Notes under the pieces: model-generated
Seen by the model: the letters and a program-made list of their open reading frames with translations, nothing else
The model's database searches: none
Told to the model about the DNA's origin: nothing
NCBI RefSeq assembly: GCF_000281045.1
Contig: NW_008246083.1
Location: forward strand, 7,718 to 37,589
DNA: 29,872 bases
DNA from: Saprolegnia diclina VS20
Taxonomy: Eukaryota > Oomycota > Saprolegniomycetes > Saprolegniales > Saprolegniaceae
Direction of reading: 5' to 3'
In this document: positions 18,833-27,800 of the stretch, one piece after another
Position numbering within the stretch: the first letter of the stretch is position 1
Layout: every line of letters begins with the position of its first letter
Made by a program: the position numbers and the translations under genes

Positions 18833-21484
18833 ATGCTTGAGCTGCCGGTGCCCAACAAGTTCTTCCCGCCCGTGCACCTCGACGATGCGGACGAGCTGCA
18901 CCTGCGGCGCCTCGCCAAGGACAAGCTCCGGCTCATGACGGACCTTCTCCACGGCCAGCAGACGCAAACGCTCAGCTGGACGCCATGCGAGGTACTGCTG
19001 TCAGTTTGCTCATCCGCCGCCGACAGGTTCGTGTAGGGCCAAACCGCCGACGGCTGCCACGTCCTCAAGGCGCATTTTGTGGACCTCGAGGCCAACTCGC
19101 AGCGCGCGCACGCGTGTGTCCTCTACCGCGCGTCGGTCGTGCTCACAGCGAGCGTGCCCGAGGTCATGTCGGTGCTCGCCGTCCCCAAGACGGACGACTA
19201 TCGGCGCATGATGAAGAGCGTGTATGGCCACGATTTTCTCGACGGCTACGTGCTCCACACGCTGCCGCGCAAGAAGCTCCATCGCCCGACCTACTTTTAC
19301 ACGAGCTTGAAATGGTGTGCGCTGGCCGCGCGCAACGCGGTGGGCGGCCGCGGCAGCGACTTTTGCTTCCTCGAGTACGCAGGGATTCGCAAAGAGAGTG
19401 CGACGTCGCTCCTCGGCTTTTGCATCCAGCAGTCGGTCGCCATGGACGGCGAAGTCCCCGACTTTGGCTCGTATGGGCTCACGCGTGATGCGTTCCTTCG
19501 GACCGGTATCCTCGTCACGCCGACGGACCGCGACGGGCACGTCCGCGTCACGTCGTTTTGCCAAGTGCAAAGCGCAACTCTCGCCGGTGCGAGCGGCAGT
19601 GCCGACTACGAAGACGTCATGCGCCGGCGGGTATGCTGTGCCACGACCGGTGCCGTAAAATTCATACAAATGACTACTAGGTCGCAGCGATTCGAGGTCT
19701 CCAGAGCTACTTGGAGCGGGGTCGGCTCGGGAAGCTGCCGTTCGTCGAGCGCTGGCGCTGGGTGCGCGACGAAGATCGCAAGACGTGCAGCGTCTGCGTG
19801 CGCAACTTTACGTTTCGGCGCCGGCACCACTGCCGCCAGTGCGGCGAAGGTACCTTTGGTGTGACATAGGACCATGGACGATAAGGCTGTAGTGGTTTGC
19901 TCGGGCTGTGCGCCGTACCGGGAAGTCGAGACGCCGACCGCCGGACCCAACCGCGTCCGCATTTGCAACGTTTGCTTCGCCCGCGCCCACGGCATCGTGC
20001 ACCGACCGCTCTCCGACTCGGTGCTCGAGTCGTCTGTCTACACGGACGACGGCGCGTCGTTCTCGCTGCCGCCCGTGACACCACAGCGGCTGGCATACCG
20101 GCGGTCGTCAACTTCAACGGTGCGGTCGCCCGTCACGCGACGGACGCGGTCGCAGCGCTCTGCGTCCATGGGTGACCTCGACGACGACGACGACGACGAT
20201 GACGATCCAGCAGTGCCCGTGCGCCGCCTCGCCCACCCGCGTCCGCTGCGCGATACGTTCGAGGTAGACTGCTGCCTTCCACTTCAACCGACGATCTCAT
20301 GCTTTTAGCGCGCCGAGCCACCGTCGCTCGAACACGCCATGGCCGAGATTACGCAGCGCATCAAGGCGACGCAGCTCGCAATCCTATCGAGCGTCTCGAG
20401 CCGCGAGCGCGAGATGCAGCGGTGGCCGGCCATGCCGCCGGTACCGTCGCCAGCCTCGTCGTCGTCGTCGTCATCGTCCGAGCCGGCGCCCGAGGCTCCG
20501 CCGGTTCGCCCATATGCGTTTCCGCTCTACGACAGCAGCGACGTCGACGACGAAGCGTCGGCTGCCAGCTACAAGACGAACGCGACCGACGACACTGAAT
20601 GCCCCTTTGCACCTCAAAACTACCACCAGCTCATGCAGCAGCTTCAGTTGTCGACAGTCGACGGGCGCGACGACTTGAGTGACTTCCACCTTGAGCTGAA
20701 CGTCAACCACGGCCTTGACGACGACGACTTGGCCATCAGCGAGATTGGCACCGAGTTCCTGACGATGGAGCGCCCGACGCCGATCGTCGTCGTTGACCCG
20801 CCGCCGCCGAGTACGCCCAAACCACCGTCATCGTCCGGTCGGCATTTGCCGCCACCAATGCCGGCATCGATGAAAGCATCGCTCCTGGCGCGGCAGGCCG
20901 CCCTCCGGTCGAGCGAAGCGGCCATGAGCAATGTGAGCAGCTGTCTCTGGAAAGAGCCGACGTCGGCGCCGCTCCCGCCGCCGCCACCGTCGCTACCGCA
21001 CTCGACCCGACGACTGCAATCGACGCAGAGCCAGTCGACGCCCAAGGCCGTGTGGGCACCGTCTCCGCCGCCCGTGGCCGCCAACGCAATGCGATCGCTC
21101 AAGGTTGACGAGAGCAGCGGCGACATCCAAGCGAGCCTTGCGCACCAAGCGTTTGCGCAGCTCGAAGCCGAGTGCCCGAGCACACCCGAGCGCACGGCGA
21201 TTCTGCAGGCGCTCGTGACGACCTTCTCGTCGCTCTTGTCGCACAAAGAAGAGTCGGACTTTTGCGTTTTGAATCGATCAGACCATGCATTTGCGGCCGT
21301 GCTCCAGGCATACCCGTCGACGCTCAAGCTGCTGCAGCTGGCGGGCTACGCCATTTACCCCCAGCGCTGCGTGCTCTCGGACTTTGATGCGGTCTTGCTC
21401 ACCAACCTCGTGGGAACGCTCAAGCGAATTCTCAGCGACCCCCAGCACCGCCACTCGTACTACTCGAGCCAGTGGTCGTTCTAG
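18833..21484 (+). CDS. START-FYVE protein with C-terminal PUB-like domain
   Basis: Probable endosome-targeted lipid-binding adaptor. Exons 18833-18991, 19037-19630, 19681-19849, 19893-20263 and 20309-21484 give 822 aa. The N-terminus (LELPVPNKFFPPVHLDDAD) resembles the opening of other oomycete START-FYVE proteins. Residues 55-270 fit a START-like lipid pocket. The FYVE finger begins at about 278: WVRDEDRKTCSVC, then FRRRHHCRQCGEVVCSGC (built across the third intron) and RICNVC. The RRHHCR motif predicts PtdIns3P binding. Then come a disordered Ser/Arg tract, poly-Asp at about 402-412 and long Pro/Ser stretches. Residues 700-805 resemble a PUB domain: LEAECPSTPERTAILQAL, SHKEESDFCVLNRSDHAF, LKLLQLAGYAI and FDAVLLTNLVGTLKRIL. 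FYVE is certain, START likely, PUB probable. Confidence 0.88.
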
Positions 21485-21857
21485 TTAGTACCCCACCATT
21501 TCTTTAGTCGCTCACGAGAGAGGTCGAGTCGTTAATGGATCGTCTCGATTTGATTGTGGTCTAGTCGACAATCTTGCGATTCGCAATTTTAGCGTTTGAG
21601 TGGCAAATGGTGCTCATGACGTGGCACATTCTTCTGCGAGAGTGCATACTATACGTGGCGATGTCGTCATCGTTCTTGCCATAGACAGGGGCACCGACCA
21701 TCGTACTCCCTCCTTGGTGCCCCATTCCTTTGTTAATTAAGCTCTAGGACATCGGTGGTGCTAGTGTCAACGTCCCACCGCTGCTCCAAGTACCGAGTCG
21801 GCCTTGCCGAAGACATTTCGTGATATGGTCATTCGTGTTTTCATTATAAACGTCCTG
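21485..21857. other. Convergent intergenic spacer
   Basis: Lies between the ends of the START-FYVE gene and the TGS1 gene. No frame, repeat or known element stands out; it should hold both polyadenylation regions. Confidence 0.5.
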
Positions 21858-23057
21858 CTACGTGTCATGCGGAGCGTCCGCTGCGTCTTTGACGTCGACC
21901 GAGTTGTTGTCCTCGACGTCGACCGAGTTGTTGTTGCTGCCATCGTCGTCGCCCGGCACCGTCTTGCTGCTAAGATCGTCAGCGCCATTGGGCGTGACGA
22001 ACCGGTAGTCGAGCACGACCATGGCCATCTTGCGAAAGTGAGTGATGTAGCTCACGGTGCCCGAGACGCGGTACGTGAAGCGCTCAATGTCGAAGTTCTG
22101 CGGCACCTTGATGACCACATACTGCGTGCGACCGACGAGGCGTTCGCAGAGGTCGGCGAGCGGCGTCTCACCGAGGTGCAAGTCGACTGTCGACCGCGAG
22201 CGGTACTCGGGGCCACCCCACGGCGGGTCGATGAAGACCACGTCTTGGAGAAATTGCTCCGCCACGTCCACGTAACTGGCGCAGTAGCACTGGATGTTGA
22301 CAAAGGTGAGCACGCCGTGCATGTTGTGCACGAGCATGCGGAAGCGCGTCGGGTCAATCTCGACGGCCTGCACGTAGCGAAAGAACGTGCAGAACGACGC
22401 CGTGTTGCCGCCGACGCATGCGGTCGCGTCCGTGATGACGCTGTTGGGCGTCAAGCCCGGGAGCGTCATGATGAAGTGCGAGATGCGCGCGGCCGTCTTC
22501 ATGTCCGTGACGCTGTACTGGGCCACGTCGTCGAGCTGCAGCTGGCTGCGCACGGCGACCGGGAGACCGCTAAAGAGAAAATCGCGCTTGTCGACAGGAT
22601 CGGACGACGCCTTGGACGCCTTCTTGTTGGACGGCTTGGCCTTAGCTTCAAGGGCCATTGGCTGCTCGTCGTCCGTGCTGTGGTTGTTGTGATTGTTGTT
22701 GTTGCTGGCGCCGAAGCTGCCCATGAGCGACTGCATGAGCATCATCTCGTTGGCGTCGAGGGCGCGTGCGACGGGCGGCGCGTCGTCGGCACTCGCCTTG
22801 GCTTTGGGCGGACGCTTCTTGCCCGCCTTCTTGGATGAGGTTGAAGTCGAGCCCGTCGAGGACGCTGTTGATGTCGACGACGTCGGCGACACCTTGAGCG
22901 CCGCCAGGTCGGTTGCGAGGCCGGCGTCGGCTTGGTTGGTGCGCTCGGCGGCGGGCTTGCGGCGCGGTCGGCCTGCCCGGGGCTTGCGCTCGTGTGTCAT
23001 GGGCGTGGTTTCGCAAGCTATTTTCAGAGGGTCGGTGGCTGTGACGACAGCGGCCAT
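21858..23057 (-). CDS. TGS1: TGS1-type RNA cap guanine-N2 methyltransferase
   Basis: Would convert m7G caps of snRNA/snoRNA to trimethylguanosine, normally in nucleus or Cajal-body-like sites. Single exon, 399 aa from ATG 23057; a second ATG 19 codons on is possible. Residues 1-150 are disordered: basic RPRRK, Ser/Thr repeats, poly-Asn/His. The Rossmann methyltransferase core follows: SAM motif DATACVGGNT (about 209), acidic EIDPTRF, catalytic VVFIDPPWGGPEY (about 277), and VVIKVPQNFDIERF. The WGGP core identifies the TGS1 family. The DATAC-GGNT and KVPxNFD wording reminds me of forms in large DNA viruses more than of the human protein; that is memory only. The C-terminus has a doubled NNSVDV unit from a DNA repeat. 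Confidence 0.87.
   Translation of the reverse strand: MAAVVTATDPLKIACETTPMTHERKPRAGRPRRKPAAERTNQADAGLATDLAALKVSPTSSTSTASSTGSTSTSSKKAGKKRPPKAKASADDAPPVARALDANEMMLMQSLMGSFGASNNNNHNNHSTDDEQPMALEAKAKPSNKKASKASSDPVDKRDFLFSGLPVAVRSQLQLDDVAQYSVTDMKTAARISHFIMTLPGLTPNSVITDATACVGGNTASFCTFFRYVQAVEIDPTRFRMLVHNMHGVLTFVNIQCYCASYVDVAEQFLQDVVFIDPPWGGPEYRSRSTVDLHLGETPLADLCERLVGRTQYVVIKVPQNFDIERFTYRVSGTVSYITHFRKMAMVVLDYRFVTPNGADDLSSKTVPGDDDGSNNNSVDVEDNNSVDVKDAADAPHDT
21891..21934. repeat. Tandem 24-bp repeat inside TGS1 C-terminal coding region
   Basis: The 20-mer at 21891-21910 is repeated exactly at 21915-21934. It encodes the doubled NNSVDV segment, and the in-frame period suggests replication slippage. 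Confidence 0.85.
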
Positions 23058-23290
23058 GCTGCGTGGTGGTGTGCTATTTGCAGGTAGAGTTGGGTTGTTC
23101 CGACGCCGGCGGCCGTCGCTCGAGGACGAGGACGAGCGAGGACGTGGCTGGCAGCGGCCAAGTTGGGGACTTGCGCCGATTGGCCCGGGCCGGCCTCAAA
23201 AGAACGTGTCCTTCAAGCCAGGTAGAATGCGTGTCCTATGCCATCATTCCAAAACAATAGCGGTTTGAAAGAGGTTAAACGTGGTTTTTA

Positions 23291-23636
23291 TTTTGATACT
23301 GCGCAATGTCCTTTAACAAGAGGTCAAAAGCCAGGGAAACCTACATTTCGGCGGTCGGGCCACCTCAACACGCCAGTTCGGTCGCGAGCGAAGATCGCAA
23401 CACCGCGCGACAAGACAAGTCGTCTCGGACTGGCCACTGCACACATCGTCTGTCGAAATAATATCGAGGTCCACGGACCTAGGTCCCTGCTACCTGGGCT
23501 GACGCTGCAAGCGACAAGCGCACAAGGGACACCGTTGATGGTTGCCTTGGCTACTACTGTAGGCAAGTGTGTTTACTTTGCTCCAAGCCCAGTTGTCCCG
23601 GGATTCGGCGCATCGGGTGGCTAAATAAGAGCTAGC
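23291..23636 (+). pseudogene. Possible decayed transposase C-terminus (cysteine-rich)
   Basis: One plus-strand frame beginning MSFNKRSKARETYIS runs on, interrupted by two stops, to a cysteine-rich end (GCLGYYCRQVCLLCSKPSC). A basic stretch followed by a compact Cys cluster is usual at the C-terminus of piggyBac/IS4-like DNA transposases, which are common in oomycetes. No catalytic part and no terminal repeats were found. An unrelated decayed zinc-binding protein is equally possible. Confidence 0.25.
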
Positions 23637-23703
23637 CAGACGCTCATACCAGACGCCTCTACTGGCGATCTCTGGTTAGCACTTCGCCGTGTCCTGGGCG
23701 CTT

Positions 23704-23738
23704 CCAAGGGGCAATAAGACGGTCTTATTGTCACTTGG
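23704..23738. promoter_or_regulatory. Long interrupted palindrome upstream of acylphosphatase
   Basis: Perfect 9-base arms CAATAAGAC / GTCTTATTG (23712-23720 and 23722-23730) around one base. Beyond a 3-base mismatch they continue as CCAAG / CTTGG (23704-23708 and 23734-23738). It could be a dimeric factor site, a hairpin, or a remnant of a small inverted-repeat element. Confidence 0.5.
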
Positions 23739-23919
23739 TGCTGGCCGTGTAAATCGACTGGTGCCAATGGTCAGAGATGGCGTGCTTGGTGGGCGCGTTG
23801 CCGTCATAAGGAGGCGCCGCGGCCAGGACCCTCGGAGGTCCTTCCTTGTGACGCGGCGCAAGATGGTCCTGCTGCCATCTGGCGCAGCGGTTTCCGTGAT
23901 CCGGTCGCATCGACTTTTG

Positions 23920-23927
23920 TATCCGGA
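23920..23927 (+). promoter_or_regulatory. TATCCGGA element at the acylphosphatase start
   Basis: Ends four bases before the ATG at 23932, the closest spacing of the five copies in the window. Confidence 0.3.
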
Positions 23928-23931
23928 GACC

Positions 23932-24313
23932 ATGGTGGTCGTGCACGCCAAGGCGACGGGCAACGTGCAGCAGGTCATGTTCCGCCAGACGATCATCCGC
24001 GCCATGACCAAGCGGGGCATCACGGGCGGCGCGACGAACCTCAAGACGCCGGCGCGCGACACGGTCGAGATGACCCTGGACGGCGACGCCGCCACCATCC
24101 AAACCTTTCTGGACGCTTTGAGAACCACGCAGCCGCTCAATAGCTGGGGCGCCCGCGTCGACGCGCTGGTCGTGCTACCGACAGGCCGCGCTGTGCAGGA
24201 GCACCAGGTACTTGCATGGGTGGGCGCTGTATGGTGTATGAATTTGACGTTAGGTCACGACCACCAACGTCGACGAGCGCAACTGGAACCCGAACGTTGA
24301 ATTTTACATTTGA
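23932..24313 (+). CDS. Acylphosphatase
   Basis: Small cytosolic enzyme hydrolysing carboxyl-phosphate bonds. Exons 23932-24207 and 24254-24313, with a 46-nt intron starting GTACTT, give 111 aa, near the usual 90-100. The phosphate-binding loop reads TGNVQQVMFRQTIIRAM in place of the common G-x-VQGVxFR; the catalytic Arg (MFRQ) is kept. The catalytic Asn is in GGATNLKT, where most members have GWVRN. VEMTLDGDAATIQTFLDAL matches the second helix region. The start is the ATG directly before the first beta strand. The second exon supplies VTTTNVDERNWNPNVEFYI, fitting the final strand. The stop codon overlaps an ATTTGAATT motif. The frame also stays open well upstream, but without recognisable content. 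Confidence 0.85.
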
Positions 24314-24751
24314 ATTCGTATTTTGCACGCTGCTTCCATCAATACAATATGACAATGTTGTGCATTCTCTATTGCATTTTCACACAAATAATGCTGTACG
24401 CAGTGTCGATCGTGGCGGGCTGAGGGTGTATGCTCCAACGTGGGTCTGTCTCTTGGCCAGTACTCATCTAAAACGGTGGCGTCCACGGTGCGACAGCAGC
24501 AGGTTCGCAGTCATTTAACACTGAGAAGACACCACGGTGTGGCCCCTAGAGCCTCGATTCGCGTGTCTTGAACGAGGCTATCGGCTCGCTGGATACCCAG
24601 GTCCGCGTAGTTCAACCCGCATTCACATGGGATCTTTCTAGCTCGATAGTCGAACTTCTCGTGGTCAACGTCCAAGGTCGCCAAGAACCGAGGTAGACTG
24701 AAACCAAGAGGTAGTAGCCCTCTTGACTCTCGGGGTTGTCGGCTTCTTGGG

Positions 24752-24996
24752 GGTTAGTCGTTGTTCTCGTGCTCGAGTTCGAGGTCGCGGCCGCTGGCGC
24801 GCGATTTGACCGCATCAAGCTCGACTTTTGCGGTCAAATCACGGTGCGACCCTAATCCGAGCAGCTCCTTTCGCACGTCACCATTTACCAGGGTCGGGCG
24901 CACGCCACCGCGGCTTCAAACCCCGAGGACCTTCTTCTCGCCGACAACGAAGAGAGCTCGACGTGCGATGCCACCGACTTTGGTTTCTCGGTGATT
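24752..24996 (+). pseudogene. Protein kinase fragment (catalytic loop to DFG), decayed
   Basis: Plus-strand translation reads EDLLLADNEESSTC then ATDFGFS, the layout of the kinase catalytic loop (KPENLLL) through the DFG motif in calmodulin-dependent-type kinases. Just before it, at about 24910-24931, the bases encode HR-G-FKP in a neighbouring frame, so HRDxKPEN is recognisable across a one-base frame change, and the catalytic Asp is replaced by Gly. An in-frame stop lies upstream at about 24851. No glycine loop or C-lobe was found. The parent kinase is not the ATG1 or MAPKKK gene of this window, judging by wording. Confidence 0.5.
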
Positions 24997-25042
24997 TTTA
25001 GGGGAAGATCATTTGGTTCGCTCCAATTCTCGGTAAACAATC

Positions 25043-25990
25043 TCATTTTACTACTAGACATAACAGCACGGGCACGTCTGTGTTCTTCTTTGCCGACAGT
25101 GCGATCCGCAGCGCAGTGGTGCCTCTAGTCTGATTGAAGAACGGTACCATGCGACCGACTATCTGTGCGTGACTAAAATACCCGTATTGAGCTAGAACCA
25201 GTTGAATGACACAAGCCACAAGCGAGGAACAAACTGCTCCGTGTACTGTCCAACGTTGTGCTATTACATGTCGGAGTGCGTCATGATCCAAGCATTCGCC
25301 ATTCGCATATCGAAAGGAGCTCCTGTCCGACAAAGCGCTCTCAAAATGGTACTCGGCAGCTCATGCGTCCAAATAGGTCCCTCAACGAGCAAGCAGTCGG
25401 TTCACGGTGAGCTCTCGTCGTCGATTTTAATGGTGTGCACGTGCAGTAGGTGACTGTGCAACGAGAGCGACGGCATCCAACCGCTCCCTAGACAAGTGGA
25501 TGACGTGGGCAGCGTAGGCCAAAATCCATACAAGACCTCCTGGAGCGACCTCTTGTAATATGTTGCTATAGTTGGAAGAAGTTGCAAGTCAACAAGCACA
25601 GCGCCGCCGGCAAGCCAACCTGAGCTGACGCAAGCGATCCTGTATCCCATGCAAAGGTATGTACCTCGTTCACCACCAAAGGAAACGTCTGTGCTCGTCT
25701 TTTGCTAGCCAAGCCGCTCCGCAGCGTCGCCCAAGAACCCGACCAGGTCGTCGACGAAACACTTGATCTTGCTAGTGGTCAGCAGTGCACCCCCGTGGGT
25801 TAGGCCATTGAAATCCAACTGTAGAGATCCTCGCGATTGCTGGGGCGAGGGGTTGGGTACGATGCTGTGCAGAACGTATGAGAAACGACGTCACTCCTTC
25901 CAGTAGCGCCAGCGATGGCGCCTACGTGCAGCGACGGTTCGATCTTGGTGACGTGATCCGTGCCTTCGTGGTTAGGGTACGACGCTTCGA
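25043..25990 (-). pseudogene. Probable decayed ankyrin-repeat gene
   Basis: Minus-strand pieces in different frames resemble ankyrin units: SLHVGAIAGATGRSDVVS near 25930-25870, and RGTTALRIALSAKKNTDVPV near 25120-25060, both with the TAL/SLH...A...DVV rhythm of the repeat. A 96-codon open piece covers 25043-25330 but lacks an ATG start. Ankyrin-repeat genes are abundant in oomycetes and often decay. The intervening sequence is too altered to count repeats. Confidence 0.3.
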
Positions 25991-26033
25991 ACCGGAGACG
26001 ACGAGAACCAGCGCGTCACGCATATCATGTTGA

Positions 26034-26933
26034 TTAGGCGCTTGCTTTGGTCGATGCATCGTCCGTAGCAGCCGCCAGAGCCTTCTTGTGCGCGATGCAG
26101 TAGCGTTCGGGCACGTCGGTTTGGACAGTGGTCGCGGCCAGGAGCTTTTTGCAGCCAACAACCGAGCACACGCTGCGTCGCCGGTGCAAGTCGCAGAGAC
26201 CGCCGCCGCGGTCGGTGCGCGTACAGTCTGCCGCGCTGCAGAGGCGTCCACCGTCGTGCTTGGCGCATTTGCCGTGTCGCTGAACTCCGTTCGGGCAGCC
26301 GGCGACCGCGCAAATGCGAATGCCGCCGTGGGCGCGGCAGTAGCCGCCACTTTGCGCGCTCTTGTCGCACTCGTCCGCCTTGCAGCGCGTGCCGCCGCCA
26401 TGCGCTTTGCAGAGGCCGCGCGATTGCACCGGGCGGACGCAGTCGTCTGCCTTGCAGCGCTTGCCACCGCCGTGGGCGATGCAGTACCGACCGCCTTGCG
26501 GATTCTTCGGGCAGTAGGCAACGCTGCAGCGCCGAGTGCCGCCATGCGCCTTGCAAAAGCCTCGGTACGTGATGGCGGTGCTGCACTGCGCGGCGAGGCA
26601 CTGGCCGTGGATCTCCTTGGGCGGCGATAACTTACTGCGAGCGCGGGATGCCTTGGTGGCGGCGGGCGGACCCGCAAACGACGGTGGCGGCGGCGCCAAG
26701 TCGAGCAGAGCCGACCAGACCGCTTCGTCATGGTCGCTGGGTGGCGGCCATTGCAGCGCCAGCTGCAGTCGGGGTTGCGGCCGCGCAGCATCGTTCCTAT
26801 ATGGTGGTGTATCGCTCAGAAAGCACGCACGACTACGGACTCCGCACCCGTCGTCCTTGGCGACTACCGATGAGCCGGACGTCTCGTCATAGGCCTCGGC
26901 CTTGGGCGACCGGCTGCTCTCGCGGTTAGCCAT
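26034..26933 (-). CDS. WRKY19-like zinc-finger repeat protein
   Basis: Putative DNA- or protein-binding protein, probably nuclear; exact role unknown. Single exon, 299 aa from ATG 26933. Residues 1-95 are disordered with a Pro-rich stretch (LAPPPPSFAG). From about residue 110 there are seven tandem units of the pattern C-x4-C-x7-G-x-C-x2-H with a period near 24: examples are CKADDCVRPVQSRGLCKAHG and CKADECDKSAQSGGYCRAHG. The last unit is longer and divergent. This repeat is the one seen in the zinc-finger part of plant WRKY19-type proteins and is expanded in oomycetes; no WRKY domain is present. Frame upstream of 26933 stays open but an ATG far upstream is less likely as start. It lies among relics and may be species-specific. 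Confidence 0.78.
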   Translation of the reverse strand: MANRESSRSPKAEAYDETSGSSVVAKDDGCGVRSRACFLSDTPPYRNDAARPQPRLQLALQWPPPSDHDEAVWSALLDLAPPPPSFAGPPAATKASRARSKLSPPKEIHGQCLAAQCSTAITYRGFCKAHGGTRRCSVAYCPKNPQGGRYCIAHGGGKRCKADDCVRPVQSRGLCKAHGGGTRCKADECDKSAQSGGYCRAHGGIRICAVAGCPNGVQRHGKCAKHDGGRLCSAADCTRTDRGGGLCDLHRRRSVCSVVGCKKLLAATTVQTDVPERYCIAHKKALAAATDDASTKASA

Positions 26934-27800
26934 CCTTAGGTCGCTCCAAGAAGGCAAAAATCGGCAGTCAGTCGCGAGATATAATGCTGTGTAACGCGGA
27001 CGCCTCATCCACGCAATTGTCATCTGTTTCTCCAACAGTGGCCACGACGGCAGCAGCAATCACGACAGGAATCGACCGGCGAGTCGAGAGCATGCAAGAG
27101 CTCGAGCCAAGGTCCCTCGTCTCGTCAAAACAGAGAGAGGACGTGCCGATAGGTCGGGCGACGTGCCACTTTGGTCCGCGACGGCATCGGAAGAACGATG
27201 ATGCTACATATTGCGTTTTTCAAAAATATTGCTTTCGTCGAATGCACTGGCATCAAACACACGAGCCCGTGCAAGGGTTTAGAGGTCGTTGAAGGCAGTG
27301 CCAAGCTAGGGATGGCAAAGAGAGGGTCTACAGACCTCGTTGGGATGCACACGGCCACAGAGGAGCCGATACAACAGTGCACCCATAAAGATGCGGCCGA
27401 TGACAACCCTTCAAGTCGCCGTCGCCAAAACCCCGTGCGTAGCTTTTCGGAGGCGATGATTGGTATAAGCCGAAAAACGATCAATTCGGTGGATCGGACG
27501 TCCGCGTTTGTATGGCGGTGCGTGTGTGCAGCGGAGTACGGCTGTCGCATGTGACCCTCGGATGTCGGGGAAAGCTGTCTCTTGGCCAGTACTGACCTGA
27601 TCTGTTGCATTAAAAGTACGGTCGGCCCGCGCAAAAGGTTCAAGGCGGTGGGCACTTTGCCGGGTGCGGCTGCAAGCGTGTGTCGTATCCAAGGTAGCTC
27701 CTCGGCTACGAAGCGACGAGGGATCACACTATAGAGGGCAAGACGATGCGCGCGGGTGTCCACGCACCAGTCACAAGCTCGTAGTGCTCGCATAGGCAAC
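26934..27800. other. No recognised gene; open antisense frame of uncertain meaning
   Basis: The minus strand holds a 222-codon open frame, 27125-27793, starting at an ATG (ALRACDWCVDTRAHRLALYS) with no motif I know; the plus strand is also open over part of it. In G/C-rich DNA such frames arise by chance, so I do not call a gene. The second copy of the shared 19-mer lies at 27575-27593. Confidence 0.35.

Larger units (their letters stand above)
23058..23931. other. Gene-free stretch with a possible transposase-tail relic and a long palindrome
   Basis: The first 180 bases are the TGS1 promoter. The remainder holds the relic at 23291-23636 and the palindrome at 23704-23738, listed separately. 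The acylphosphatase frame is open upstream of its chosen start to about 23689, but that extension crosses the palindrome and is Arg-rich without motif, so I treat it as non-coding. Confidence 0.5.
24314..26033. other. Gene-poor stretch with decayed host-gene fragments
   Basis: No intact gene. Contains the kinase relic (24752-24996), a probable ankyrin relic (25043-25990, minus) and one copy of a 19-mer (24446-24464) repeated at 27575-27593. The stretch 25365-25700 shows nothing I can name. Confidence 0.45.

Noticed and set aside
25980-26000. tRNA-like TTCGAACC
   Set aside because: No acceptor stem or anticodon arm could be paired around it. No convincing tRNA was seen anywhere in the window.
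26088-26630. Ala/Val-rich plus-strand frame opposite the zinc-finger repeats
   Set aside because: It mirrors the periodic minus-strand coding repeat; composition is an antisense artefact.
27125-27793. 222-codon minus-strand frame with ATG
   Set aside because: No recognisable domain, the opposite strand is also open over part of it, and the area looks decayed. Kept as a note only.
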